From contig JAUYEI010000039.1 of assembly GCA_030691385.1 (NCBI GenBank), positions 1 through 34,163 on the forward strand: DNA of 34,163 nt. The letters are read 5' to 3'. Of this stretch, positions 1 through 8,791 are shown in pieces. Under the pieces are notes generated by a model. It ran no database searches and was not told where the DNA came from. It saw nothing but the letters and a program-made list of their open reading frames with translations. The stretch comes from Azonexus sp. GTDB taxonomy: Bacteria > Pseudomonadota > Gammaproteobacteria > Burkholderiales > Rhodocyclaceae. How positions within the stretch are numbered: position 1 is the first letter of the stretch; each line of letters begins with the position of its first letter. Made by a program: the position numbers and the translations under genes.

Positions 1-141
1 GCCGAGGGTGCCACGGTTATCCCGCGTGCTACGTTATGACTTTGGGCTGTCCAGATTCCGTCGGAATCAGTGTCCAGTTCGCCTCGGAATCAGTGTCCAG
101 GTTCCGTCGGAATGGCTGTCCAGTTTGGGTCGGAATTCGCA
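1..141. mobile_element. End of an insertion sequence, IS21-like, inserted in the deacetylase gene
   Basis: The stretch carries four tandem 23-bp repeats and ends in CA at 140-141. Read inward from that end on the other strand, the element begins TGCGAATTCCGA. A TG...CA terminus with several internal ~20-bp repeats that act as transposase binding sites is a known feature of the IS21 family. The bases that follow 141 encode recognisable deacetylase sequence, so 141 is the likely element/host junction. No transposase or IstB coding sequence can be recognised in bases 1-47. The family call rests on end structure only; the other end and any target duplication lie outside the window. Confidence 0.6.
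48..139 (+). repeat. Four tandem 23-bp repeats at the IS end
   Basis: Units start at 48, 71, 94 and 117. Each has TGTCCAG, three variable bases, then a ten-base block of the form CCGTCGGAAT (with GCCTCGGAAT and GGGTCGGAAT variants), then three variable bases. The units abut without unique spacers, so this is not a CRISPR array. They look like multiple transposase (IstA) binding sites of an IS21-type terminus. Confidence 0.8.
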
Positions 142-688
142 TATCAATCTGGCCAAGCTGATTCTCGAAGACCTTTCCGGTCATGAAGTGAAGGGCTATC
201 GTGCGCCGAGCTTTTCAATCGGCGAGAAAAATCTATGGGCCTTCGAGTGTCTGGAACGAGCCGGCTACCGCTACAGTTCAAGCATCTACCCGATTCGTCA
301 TGACCACTATGGCATGCCGAATGCACCGCGCCACGCCCACACCATTGGCAATCTGGTCGAGATACCGTGCACGACCCTGCGCTTTCTCAACCGGAACTGG
401 CCTGCCAGCGGCGGTGGTTACTTCCGGTTGATGCCCTACAGCCTGTCGCGCTGGATGATCGAACGGATCAACCGGGTCGACCAACTCCCGGCCGTATTCT
501 ATTTTCACCCGTGGGAAGTCGACACCGGACAACCCAGAATCCCCGGGATCAGTGCCAAGACCCGCTTCCGTCATTACGTCAATATTCACCGGATGGAGCA
601 ACGCCTGAACCGGCTGCTTGCCGATTTTGAATGGGGCCGGATGGACGAGCTGTTTCTCGAGCCGCTTGGTAACCCCAATGGAGATTAA
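142..688 (+). pseudogene. XrtA-type polysaccharide deacetylase, 3' remnant truncated by the IS
   Basis: About 181 C-terminal codons of a NodB-fold deacetylase of the exosortase A system (TIGR03006 / DUF3473 type) remain. Visible features are RAPSFSI near the start, then GGGYFRL and VFYFHPWEVD, all typical of the C-terminal half of this family, whose members are roughly 270-280 residues. The N-terminal third, which should hold the TFDDG aspartates and the HxxxH metal ligands, is missing. The reading frame stays open into the IS from an ATG at 8, but those first ~44 codons are translated IS repeats, so that ATG is not a native start. The fragment overlaps the FemAB gene by 11 bp, as intact copies would. 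It is almost certainly inactive unless the rest is expressed elsewhere; the NodB protein at 12952-13896 could compensate. Confidence 0.85.
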
Positions 689-1712
689 GCAGCTCTCCCC
701 GCCCGATACTGCAAACTCGGCGCGCTGGGAGGCATTCGTTCTTGCCTGCCCGGAAGCCACGTTTTTTCATCGCGCCGCCTGGCAAGGCATTCTCCGCGAT
801 GTTTTCCGCCACCCAACCTACTTTCTCTATGCCGAACAGGATGGAGAGATTCTCGGGGTATTGCCGCTGGCCCACATCAAGAGTCGGCTCTTTGGCAATT
901 CGCTGATTGCCCTGCCCTTCGCTGTCTACGGTGGCGTTGCAGCATCCAGCCCGGAAGCAGCTACGGCACTCGAACTGGAAGCACAGACATTAGCGCGCAA
1001 ACTGGATGTCGATCATCTCGAATTTCGCAACACCCGCCCCCGCCATGCCGACTGGCCGGCACAGGACCTCTACGTCACTTTCCGCAAGGCAATCCTGCCC
1101 GAGGTCGAAGCCAACATGCTGGCCATTCCGCGCAAACAGCGGGCCATGGTCCGAAAAGGCATCAACAATGGCCTGACTTCCACGGTCGACCGGAAATCTG
1201 ACCGATTTTTCAAATTATTTGCTGACAACGTACACCGGCACGGCACCCCTGCCCTACCCAAGCGCTATTTCGACACCCTGCTCCAGGTCTTTGGCGACGA
1301 CTGCGAAATCCTGACCATCACCTCACCAGAAGGCAAGCCGCTCAGCAGCGTCCTGTCCTTCTATTTCCGCGACGAAGTGCTGCCCTACTATGCCGGCGAC
1401 GACGAAGCGGCCCGCAACTTTGCCGCCAACGACTTCAAGTACTGGGAACTGATGCGCCGCAGTTGCGAACGCGGCCTCAAGATTTTCGACTATGGCCGCA
1501 GCAAGGTCGGCACCGGCCCCTATTCGTTCAAGAAAAACTGGGGCTTCGAGCCGCAAGCGCTGCATTACGAATACTGTCTCTACAAGCGCGACAGCATTCC
1601 GCAGAACAATCCGAACAATGCCAAGTACAAGCTGCTGATCGAAACCTGGCGGCGCATGCCAATTGGTCTGGCCAATCTGATCGGCCCGCACATCGTGCGC
1701 AATCTGGGCTGA
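678..1712 (+). CDS. XrtA-associated FemAB-like acyl/aminoacyltransferase
   Basis: A 344-residue protein of the FemAB/GNAT type found with exosortase A (TIGR03019 type). FemAB-fold enzymes transfer acyl or aminoacyl groups to amino groups of envelope glycans; the substrate here is unknown. The C-terminal GNAT fold is visible, with FDYGRSK, then GTGPYSFKKNWGFE at about 270-291, the family signature. A basic patch PRKQRAMVRKG at 151-161 fits the acceptor or acyl-donor site of such proteins. The ATG at 678 is chosen because homology begins at MEIKQL; an upstream in-frame ATG at 618 would lie deep inside the deacetylase. It overlaps the deacetylase remnant by 11 bp and is followed after 2 bp by a glycosyltransferase, so the genes are translationally linked. 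Cytoplasmic, no signal peptide. Confidence 0.9.
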   Translation: MEIKQLSPPDTANSARWEAFVLACPEATFFHRAAWQGILRDVFRHPTYFLYAEQDGEILGVLPLAHIKSRLFGNSLIALPFAVYGGVAASSPEAATALELEAQTLARKLDVDHLEFRNTRPRHADWPAQDLYVTFRKAILPEVEANMLAIPRKQRAMVRKGINNGLTSTVDRKSDRFFKLFADNVHRHGTPALPKRYFDTLLQVFGDDCEILTITSPEGKPLSSVLSFYFRDEVLPYYAGDDEAARNFAANDFKYWELMRRSCERGLKIFDYGRSKVGTGPYSFKKNWGFEPQALHYEYCLYKRDSIPQNNPNNAKYKLLIETWRRMPIGLANLIGPHIVRNLG

Positions 1713-1714
1713 AC

Positions 1715-2926
1715 ATGGCGAACATTCTTTTCCTCGTCCATCGTCTGCCTTACCCGCCCAACAAAGGTGACAAGGTTCGCTCCTTCCACCTGTTGAAACA
1801 CCTTGCGGCGAAACATCGAGTATTCCTCGGCACCTTCGTCGATGACCCAGACGACATGCAGTACATCGACACGGTTCGCGGTTTCTGCAGCGGCCTGCAC
1901 GTTGCGCGTCTGGAACCGAAATTTGCCAAGCTACGCAGCCTCAACGCCCTCCTCGCCGACGATCCGCTGACCCTGCGCTACTACCGCGATGCCGGGCTGC
2001 AGGACTGGGTCGAAAACACCTGCCGGAACAAGAAAATGAACGCTGCAGTCATTTTCAGCTCGGCAATGGCCCAGTACGTCGAATCCATTCCCCGCTTGCC
2101 GACCCTGGTCGATTTTGTCGATGTCGATTCGGCCAAATGGACCCAATACGCCCCCAATCATCGCTGGCCGATGTCCTGGCTGTACCGGCGTGAAGGCCGG
2201 AGACTCCTGGCTTACGAGCGCGAAGTCGCCGCCCGTTCTACCCGTTCCTTCTTCGTCACCGAAGCCGAAGTGAAGCTTTTCACCCGGCTGGCCCCCGAAT
2301 GTGCCGTGCGCGTCGAGCCGGTTTGCAACGGGGTCGATGCCGATTACTTCGCCCCGGATGAAACCCGCACCTCCCCCTACGCAGCCGATGAAACTCCGGT
2401 TGTTTTTACCGGCGCCATGGATTACATGCCGAATGTCGACGCAGTCCGCTGGTTTGTTGCCGATATGTTGCCGGCACTGAGCAAACGCTGGCCACAGCTA
2501 CGCTTCTGCATCGTCGGCCGCAGCCCGACACCGGAAGTTCTGGCGCTGGCCGGTGAAACCGTCACCGTCACCGGCACGGTTCCCGATGTTCGCCCCTACC
2601 TGCAACATGCGGCGGTCGTCGTCGCGCCCTTGCGCATTGCCCGCGGCATCCAGAACAAGATCCTCGAAGCGATGGCCATGGCCAGGCCCGTCGTGGCCTC
2701 CAGCGAATGCGCTGCTGCGGTCGACGCCATTTTTGGGCAGGAATTAAAAACGGCAACGACCCCGGCCGACTTCATCGCCGAAATCGACGCACTACTGCGA
2801 AACCCGGAGTCGTGCCACAGAATCGGCAAGGCCGCTCGCGAGCGAGTCGTTACGAGATATAGCTGGGAAGCCCATCTCGCCAGTATCGATCAATATCTGC
2901 CCACCTCACAGGAAGTCAATCAGTGA
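1715..2926 (+). CDS. XrtA system glycosyltransferase, GT4 (TIGR03087 type)
   Basis: A 403-residue GT-B glycosyltransferase. The N-terminal HRLPYPPNKGDKVRSFH (9-25) is the hallmark of the TIGR03087 family associated with exosortase A. The C-terminal nucleotide-sugar domain shows FTGAMDYMPN (231-240), FCIVGRSP and GIQNKILEAMAMARPVVAS (311-329). It is expected to transfer a sugar from a nucleotide donor to the lipid-linked polysaccharide repeat on the inner face of the inner membrane. The start at 1715 follows the FemAB stop (1710-1712) by 2 bp; an upstream extension in the same frame only translates FemAB DNA in another frame. Its TGA at 2924-2926 overlaps the GTG start of xrtA. Donor and acceptor cannot be read from the sequence. 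Confidence 0.9.
   Translation: MANILFLVHRLPYPPNKGDKVRSFHLLKHLAAKHRVFLGTFVDDPDDMQYIDTVRGFCSGLHVARLEPKFAKLRSLNALLADDPLTLRYYRDAGLQDWVENTCRNKKMNAAVIFSSAMAQYVESIPRLPTLVDFVDVDSAKWTQYAPNHRWPMSWLYRREGRRLLAYEREVAARSTRSFFVTEAEVKLFTRLAPECAVRVEPVCNGVDADYFAPDETRTSPYAADETPVVFTGAMDYMPNVDAVRWFVADMLPALSKRWPQLRFCIVGRSPTPEVLALAGETVTVTGTVPDVRPYLQHAAVVVAPLRIARGIQNKILEAMAMARPVVASSECAAAVDAIFGQELKTATTPADFIAEIDALLRNPESCHRIGKAARERVVTRYSWEAHLASIDQYLPTSQEVNQ
2910..2915 (+). promoter_or_regulatory. Ribosome binding site fixing the GTG start of xrtA
   Basis: AGGAAG lies 7 nt upstream of GTG 2923 and inside the preceding gene. The next in-frame ATG (2935) would sit 19 nt away, too far, so GTG 2923 is preferred. Confidence 0.65.
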
Positions 2927-4449
2927 CGCCCCCCATGCAAAGCCAATTGCCCAACTGGAAACCGACGCTGACGGCAATCATGGCAATCCTGCTCTGGATC
3001 GGCTATTGGTACTGGGGCACGCTGGAAGCCATGGCGCAAATATGGTGGCGATCAGAAACCTATACCCATGGGTTGATCGTGCCGCCGATTGCACTTTGGC
3101 TAATATGGCGGGACCGGCAGCGGCCGGCTGCCGCGCAACCCCAGGCAACAGGCTGGGCAGCCCTGCCGCTCACCGGGCTTATTTTCCTCTGGCTACTGGG
3201 CGACCTCACGGCGGTAAACGCCCTGACCCAGTTTGCCATCATCGGCATCATCGTCATGGCGATCATGGCCCTGGTGGGCTGGCAAGTCAGCAAGCTTATC
3301 GCCTTCCCCCTGCTCTTTCTATTCTTTGCCGTCCCGATCGGTGATTTCCTGTTACCACAGTTGATGGAATGGACCGCCGACTTTACTGTTCAAGCCTTGC
3401 GCCTGAGCGGAATTCCCGTCTATCGCGAAGGCCAGAATTTCGTCATCCCGAGTGGTCACTGGTCCGTCGTCGAAGCCTGCAGTGGCGTTCGCTACCTGAT
3501 CGCCTCATTGACGGTCGGCACGCTGTACGCCTATCTGACATACACCTCGCTCAAACGCCGGCTGATTTTCATCCTCGCTTCACTGCTCGTCCCGATCCTC
3601 GCCAACTGGCTACGCGCCTACATCATCGTGATGCTCGGCCACCTTTCCGACAACAAACTGGCGGCCGGTGTAGACCACCTGATTTACGGCTGGGTATTTT
3701 TCGGTGTAGTCATCGTCATCATGTTTGCCATTGGTGCTCGCTGGGCCGAGCCAATGGAACCGGCCCAGCAGTCCGGCCCAACGACCGGCAAGGCGCCCCA
3801 GAAACCACCGTATTTCTGGGCGATCACGCTCCTTCTCGCAGTCCTCATCGCCGCCGGCCCACTCTACGAAAAACAACTGCGGCAGTCCCATATCGACGCA
3901 AGCGTCAGTCTTTCATTGCCCGCAACTGCCGGCTCCTGGCAGGTCGATGCCCCTGCCATTGACTGGCAACCGAGATTTGCCAACCCCTCGGCAGAACAGC
4001 ACTCGGTGTATCGCAACCCGGACGGCTGGGTCGGTCTCTACATTGCCTACTACCGAAACCAGAATTACGAGCGCAAATTGGTGACATCAACCAACGTGCT
4101 TGTTACGTCGAGCGACCCACTCTGGCAAATCGTGGCAAATCGTCAGGCAAATGCGAGCTTCGGCGGCAGCCAAGTGGCCATTCGCGAGGCCGAACTGCTA
4201 AAGAAGCATAGCTTGGCCAATGAACGCTACATCGTCTGGCAGGCGTACTGGGTCAACGGACATCTGACCACCAGCGACATCAAGGCCAAATGGCTGACTG
4301 CATGGGCCATGCTCACCGGGCACGGCGATGACAGCGCCGCCGTTATCATCTACACCCCTAAAGACGCGGCCGCCAAGGATTTGCCCACCTTCGTCAACGA
4401 GGCTGGCGGCGAAATCCTGCGCAGCCTGAACGAGGCGCGGCCGAAATGA
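2923..4449 (+). CDS. xrtA: Exosortase A fused to EpsI domain
   Basis: A 508-residue inner-membrane protein. Residues ~15-275 are the polytopic exosortase domain, about eight hydrophobic segments, with the catalytic triad in its usual settings: Cys186 in EACSGVRYL, Arg231 in NWLRAYIIV and His252 in GVDHLIYGW. Exosortase A cleaves the PEP-CTERM sorting signal of exported proteins. After a linker and one more membrane segment (~294-310), residues ~315-508 form the periplasmic EpsI domain, with YYRNQNYERKLV and YWVNGHLTTSDIKAKW as signatures. Fusion of XrtA and EpsI is usual for this system. It starts at GTG 2923 with a 4-bp overlap with the upstream gene, and ends in an ATGA overlap with the next glycosyltransferase. 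No PEP-CTERM substrate is encoded in the window. Confidence 0.97.
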   Translation: MTPPMQSQLPNWKPTLTAIMAILLWIGYWYWGTLEAMAQIWWRSETYTHGLIVPPIALWLIWRDRQRPAAAQPQATGWAALPLTGLIFLWLLGDLTAVNALTQFAIIGIIVMAIMALVGWQVSKLIAFPLLFLFFAVPIGDFLLPQLMEWTADFTVQALRLSGIPVYREGQNFVIPSGHWSVVEACSGVRYLIASLTVGTLYAYLTYTSLKRRLIFILASLLVPILANWLRAYIIVMLGHLSDNKLAAGVDHLIYGWVFFGVVIVIMFAIGARWAEPMEPAQQSGPTTGKAPQKPPYFWAITLLLAVLIAAGPLYEKQLRQSHIDASVSLSLPATAGSWQVDAPAIDWQPRFANPSAEQHSVYRNPDGWVGLYIAYYRNQNYERKLVTSTNVLVTSSDPLWQIVANRQANASFGGSQVAIREAELLKKHSLANERYIVWQAYWVNGHLTTSDIKAKWLTAWAMLTGHGDDSAAVIIYTPKDAAAKDLPTFVNEAGGEILRSLNEARPK

Positions 4450-5606
4450 GCGATGGCCGCCCGCTGGTTGTCCACGTCATGCACCGCTTCGACACTGGTG
4501 GACTTGAAAATGGCGTTGTCAACCTGATCAACCATATGCCGGTCGGTGCCTATCGCCACGCCGTCATCGCACTCACTGAAATCACTGATTTCAAGAAACG
4601 CATCCAGCGTCCCGATGTCCAATTCTTTGCCCTGAACAAGAAACCCGGGCACGTCATCTGGATCTATCCACAGCTATACCGCCTGTTCCGCCAACTCCGG
4701 CCCGCGATCGTGCACACCCGCAACCTGGCAGCGCTGGAGGCCGCCGTGCCAGCCTGGGCCGCCCGAGTACCGGCACGTATCCATGGCGAACATGGCCGAG
4801 ATGTGGGCGACTTCGACGGCGCGAACAAGAAATGCCAATGGATTCGACGGATCTACAGCCCGTTCGTGAAACATTACATAGCCCTCTCACAGGATCTCGC
4901 ACACTATCTAACCAATCCTGTCGGCATTGGTGCAAAGCGCGTGACGCAAATCTATAACGGGGTGGACGCCGTTCGCTTCCATCCCGCCTCTGAGCGAAAA
5001 GACATTCCCGACTCCCCGTTCAACGAAGCCCGGCTCTGGCTCGTCGGTACCGCTGGCCGCATGCAGACCGTCAAGGATCAAACCAACCTGGCCCATGCCT
5101 TCGTCCTGGCCATCAATACCGAGCCATCCCTGCGCGAACACCTGCGTCTGGTCATGGTCGGCGACGGCCCCTTGCGCCACGAATCGCTCGCCATCCTCGA
5201 AGCCGCCGGTCTTGCCGAACTCGCGTGGCTACCCGGGGAACGCAATGACATTCCCGACATCATGCGCGGACTTGACTGCTTCGTGCTGCCCTCGCTCGGC
5301 GAAGGCATCTCCAACACCATTCTCGAAGCCATGGCCAGCGGGCTGCCAGTGATCGCCACAAAAGTTGGCGGCAACCCGGAACTGGTCCAGGAAGGGCGCA
5401 CCGGCCATCTGGTCCCGGCAGCTGATCCCGGCGCCCTCGCCCAAGCCATCATCAACCTCGCCCAATCTCCGGACAAATCCCGTGCCATGGGTTATGCCGG
5501 GCGCAAGCGCATTGAGGCACAATTCAGCATGACGGCCATGATCGACAGCTACCAGCAGATATATGACCGCCTGCTGGGCAGAATGCTACGGTCAACCGGA
5601 AATTAA
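4446..5606 (+). CDS. XrtA system glycosyltransferase, GT4 (TIGR03088 type)
   Basis: A 386-residue GT-B retaining glycosyltransferase of the exosortase A type. The N-terminal VMHRFDTGGLENGVVNLI (11-28) is characteristic of the TIGR03088 family. The C-terminal half has GTAGRMQTVKDQ (201-212), VMVGDGPLR (237-244) and the E-x7-E motif E286...E294 in SLGEGISNTILEAMASG, which contacts the donor sugar phosphate in GT4 enzymes. ATG 4446 overlaps the xrtA stop by 4 bp. The gene after it starts 27 bp downstream. It is predicted to add one sugar to the lipid-linked repeat unit at the cytoplasmic membrane; sugar specificity is unknown. Confidence 0.93.
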   Translation: MSDGRPLVVHVMHRFDTGGLENGVVNLINHMPVGAYRHAVIALTEITDFKKRIQRPDVQFFALNKKPGHVIWIYPQLYRLFRQLRPAIVHTRNLAALEAAVPAWAARVPARIHGEHGRDVGDFDGANKKCQWIRRIYSPFVKHYIALSQDLAHYLTNPVGIGAKRVTQIYNGVDAVRFHPASERKDIPDSPFNEARLWLVGTAGRMQTVKDQTNLAHAFVLAINTEPSLREHLRLVMVGDGPLRHESLAILEAAGLAELAWLPGERNDIPDIMRGLDCFVLPSLGEGISNTILEAMASGLPVIATKVGGNPELVQEGRTGHLVPAADPGALAQAIINLAQSPDKSRAMGYAGRKRIEAQFSMTAMIDSYQQIYDRLLGRMLRSTGN

Positions 5607-5633
5607 CCCCAAAAATCAAATCACGAGAAACCC

Positions 5634-7541
5634 ATGTGCGGCATCACCGGCATCTTTGACACACGAGGCAAACGCGACATCGATCGTGCGGTACTCCATC
5701 GCATGAACGAATCGCAGTTCCATCGCGGCCCGGACGAAGGCGGCATGCATCTCGAACCCGGGATCGGGCTCGGCCATCGCCGGCTGTCAATCATTGATCT
5801 CTCCACCGGCCAGCAGCCGCTCTACAACGAAGACCAGAGCGTCTGCGTCGTCTTCAACGGTGAAATTTACAACTACCAGGCGCTGATCCCGGAGTTGCAG
5901 GCGCTCGGCCATATCTTTCACACCCGCAGCGACACCGAAGTCATCGTGCATGCCTGGGAAGCCTGGGGCGAAAGCTGCGTCGACCGCTTTCGTGGCATGT
6001 TTGCCTTCGCCCTCTGGGATCGTAACTACGAAACCCTCTTCCTGGCCCGCGACCGCCTTGGCGTCAAACCCTTGTACTACGCGCTGCTCGATGACGGGAC
6101 CTTCCTCTTTGGCTCCGAACTCAAATCGTTGCTCGCCCATGGTGGCCTGAAACGCGAAATCGACCCCTGCGCCGTTGAAGAATACTTCGCACTGGGCTAT
6201 GTCGCCGAACCACGATCCATCTTCAAGCAGGCCAAAAAACTGCCGCCCGCTCACACCCTGCTGCTGCGTCGTGGCCAGCCGGTCGGCCAGCCGCGCGAAT
6301 ACTGGGATGTCCGCTTCACCCTCGACAACCCGATCAGCGATGCCGATGCCTGTGCCGAACTCACCCATCGCCTCGAAGAATCCATCCGCCTCCGGATGAT
6401 TTCCGAAGTCCCGCTCGGTGCCTTCCTCTCCGGCGGCGTAGACTCCAGCGCCGTGGTCGCCATCATGGCCGGCCTGTCGAATGCTGCGGTCAACACCTGT
6501 TCCATCGGCTTTTCCGACCCGGCCTTCAACGAATCGGAATTCGCCAAGATGGTGGCTGATCGCTACAAGACCAACCACTACCTCGACATCGTCGAAAGCG
6601 ACGATTTCGACCTCATCGACACCCTGGCCAAACTCTACGACGAGCCCTACGCCGACAGTTCCGCCATCCCCACCTATCGTGTCTGCCAACTGGCCCGCAA
6701 GCATGTCACCGTCGCCCTTTCCGGTGATGGCGGCGACGAGAGCTTCGGCGGTTACCGCCGCTACCGGCTGCATCTGATGGAAGAAAAGATGCGCTCGGCA
6801 CTCCCCCTCGGCCTGCGCCGCCCGCTCTTCGGCACCCTCGGCAAAATTTATCCGAAGGCAGACTGGGCGCCCCGCGTTTTCCGCGCCAAGACCACCTTTG
6901 AAGGCATGGCCCGCAGTTCGGTCGAAGCCTATTTCCACTCTGTCTCGATTCTGCGCACCCCCATGCGCAACCAGCTATTCAGCCCACAATTCAAGGCAGC
7001 ACTGGGTGGCTACAACGCCAAGGAGGTCTTCAGCCATCACGCAGCAAAAGCAGAAACCGACGACCCGCTGGCCCTCATTCAATACCTTGATCTCAAAACT
7101 TATTTAGTCGGTGACATCAACACCAAGGTTGACCGCGCCAGCATGGCCCACTCGCTGGAAGTCCGCGAACCCTTGATGGATCATGAACTGATCGAATGGC
7201 TGGCAACACTAAATTCTTCACAGAAAATTCGCGGCCAGGAAGGCAAGTACCTGCTCAAAAAATCGATGGAACCCCTCCTGCCCGATGACGTCCTCTACCG
7301 GCCCAAAATGGGCTTCTCGGTTCCCCTCGCCCGCTGGTTCCGCGGCCCGCTCAAACAGCGCGTCCAGGAATCCATCCTCGGCGCACGCCTGGCCGACACC
7401 GGCTGGTTCAATCGCGACTACCTGCAGCACCTCGTCAGCGCTCACAATAACGGCAGCCGGGACTACAGCGCCTCGATCTGGACCCTGCTCATGTTCGAGG
7501 CCTTTCTGCGCAACGTCATGGAACAAGGCGAACCGGCATAA
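5634..7541 (+). CDS. asnB: XrtA-associated asparagine synthase (glutamine-hydrolysing) family amidotransferase
   Basis: A 635-residue class II amidotransferase. Cys2 (MCGITGIF) is the glutaminase nucleophile, followed by HRGPDEGG (30-37), FNGEIYNY (74-81) and HTRSDTEV (96-103). The synthetase domain carries the PPi-loop SGGVDSS (266-272) and SGDGGDESFGGYRR further on. Catalysis by this family uses ATP to adenylate a carboxylate and ammonia from glutamine to amidate it. In XrtA loci this orthologue (TIGR03108 type) is thought to act on the polysaccharide, for example amidating uronic acids, rather than making asparagine; that is inference. The start codon must be 5634, because Cys must follow Met. 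Stop TAA overlaps the next ATG by one base (TAATG). Contrast the Cys-less paralogue at 20568-22289. Confidence 0.93.
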   Translation: MCGITGIFDTRGKRDIDRAVLHRMNESQFHRGPDEGGMHLEPGIGLGHRRLSIIDLSTGQQPLYNEDQSVCVVFNGEIYNYQALIPELQALGHIFHTRSDTEVIVHAWEAWGESCVDRFRGMFAFALWDRNYETLFLARDRLGVKPLYYALLDDGTFLFGSELKSLLAHGGLKREIDPCAVEEYFALGYVAEPRSIFKQAKKLPPAHTLLLRRGQPVGQPREYWDVRFTLDNPISDADACAELTHRLEESIRLRMISEVPLGAFLSGGVDSSAVVAIMAGLSNAAVNTCSIGFSDPAFNESEFAKMVADRYKTNHYLDIVESDDFDLIDTLAKLYDEPYADSSAIPTYRVCQLARKHVTVALSGDGGDESFGGYRRYRLHLMEEKMRSALPLGLRRPLFGTLGKIYPKADWAPRVFRAKTTFEGMARSSVEAYFHSVSILRTPMRNQLFSPQFKAALGGYNAKEVFSHHAAKAETDDPLALIQYLDLKTYLVGDINTKVDRASMAHSLEVREPLMDHELIEWLATLNSSQKIRGQEGKYLLKKSMEPLLPDDVLYRPKMGFSVPLARWFRGPLKQRVQESILGARLADTGWFNRDYLQHLVSAHNNGSRDYSASIWTLLMFEAFLRNVMEQGEPA

Positions 7542-8755
7542 TGCGCACGCTCCACGTTCTCGATCATTCGATCCCGCTACACAGCGGTTACACCTTCCGC
7601 ACCGCAGCGCTGCTACGCGAACAACGCGCCCTTGGTTGGGAAACCTTTCACCTCACCTCGCCCAAACAAGGCGAAACCTCGGCATCCTTTGAAGACGTAG
7701 ACGGCTTGCGTTTTTACCGCACCCCGCTGGCGACCGGCACACTCGCCAAGCTGCCCATCGGTAAAGAGCTTGCCCTGATGAAGCAACTCGAAACACGCCT
7801 TGAAGAAGTCGCCCGCGAACTCCGCCCCGACATCATTCACGCCCATTCCCCGGTACTTAACGTACTTCCTGCCATCAAGGTAGCCCGCAAGCTCGGCATC
7901 CCCGTTGTCTACGAAATCCGTGCTTTTTGGGAAGATGCGGCCGTCGACCACGGAACAACCACCGAAGGCAGCCTGCGTTACCGCGCCACGCGCAAACTTG
8001 AAACCCGCGCCATCCAGCAAGTGGACCACGTCTTCACCATCTGCGAAGGCTTGCGGGCCGATATCGTCGGGCGCGGCATTGCCGCCGACAAAGTTACCGT
8101 CATCCCCAACGCCGTCGACATCGACACCTTCAACCTGGCCAGCCCTCCCGACCGTGAACTCCTGAACAAATGGGGATTGACCGGCAAAACCGTCATCGGC
8201 TTCATCGGCTCCTTCTACGCCTACGAAGGCCTCGACCTGCTGCTGGATGCCCTCCCCGCCCTCATCGCGTCTCAGCCAGATATCCGCGTGTTGCTCGTCG
8301 GTGGTGGCCCGCAGGAAGCCAATCTTCGCCAGCAAGCCGACAAACTCGGCCTCAATGATGTCGTGATCTTTACCGGCCGCGTGCCGCACAAAGAAGTCAG
8401 CCGCTATTACGACCTGATCAACGTCCTCGCCTACCCGCGCCATCCGATGCGCCTGACCGAACTCGTCACCCCGCTTAAGCCCCTCGAAGCCATGGCCCAG
8501 GGCCAGCTATTCGTCGCCTCCGATGTCGGCGGTCACAAGGAACTCGTCAAACACAACAAGACCGGTATCCTCTTCAAGGCAGGAGATCGCGATTCGCTGA
8601 CCCAGGCGCTGCTGAATCTGCTCAACGACCGTCATCGCTGGCCTGAACTCAAAGCCAATGGCCGAATATTTGTTGAAACAGTGCGCAATTGGCGCAACAG
8701 CGTTGCCAACTATCGCGCCCCCTACCACCAGCTAACCGGCAAGCGGCTTGCATGA
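7541..8755 (+). CDS. XrtA system glycosyltransferase, GT4 (TIGR04063 type)
   Basis: A 404-residue GT-B glycosyltransferase. The opening MRTLHVLDHSIPLHSGYTFR is typical of the exosortase A associated TIGR04063 family. The centre has IIHAHSPVLNVLPA and VVYEIRAFWED, and the donor domain has VIGFIGSFYAYEGLDLLL, VLLVGGGPQE and LKPLEAMAQGQLFVASDVGG. It is predicted to act on the cytoplasmic face of the membrane in repeat-unit assembly. The single-base overlap with the asparagine synthase stop and the 36-bp gap to the next gene place it in the same operon. The donor sugar is not predictable. Confidence 0.92.
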   Translation: MRTLHVLDHSIPLHSGYTFRTAALLREQRALGWETFHLTSPKQGETSASFEDVDGLRFYRTPLATGTLAKLPIGKELALMKQLETRLEEVARELRPDIIHAHSPVLNVLPAIKVARKLGIPVVYEIRAFWEDAAVDHGTTTEGSLRYRATRKLETRAIQQVDHVFTICEGLRADIVGRGIAADKVTVIPNAVDIDTFNLASPPDRELLNKWGLTGKTVIGFIGSFYAYEGLDLLLDALPALIASQPDIRVLLVGGGPQEANLRQQADKLGLNDVVIFTGRVPHKEVSRYYDLINVLAYPRHPMRLTELVTPLKPLEAMAQGQLFVASDVGGHKELVKHNKTGILFKAGDRDSLTQALLNLLNDRHRWPELKANGRIFVETVRNWRNSVANYRAPYHQLTGKRLA

Positions 8756-8791
8756 GCGGTGCCATCTGGATAAGACTGGGTTAGCAAATAA

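Noticed and set aside
48..139. Tandem repeats as a possible CRISPR array
   Set aside because: Units abut with only 3-base variable parts and no spacers, there are no cas genes, and they fit the terminal repeats of an insertion sequence.
5787..6938. Long minus-strand open frame (383 codons) opposite the asparagine synthase gene
   Set aside because: It is an antisense shadow of a strongly conserved gene with GC-rich codons; its protein has no recognisable motif and no ribosome binding site.
7613..8443. 276-codon minus-strand frame opposite the TIGR04063-type glycosyltransferase
   Set aside because: Antisense shadow with no domain features; the plus-strand gene has all its family motifs.
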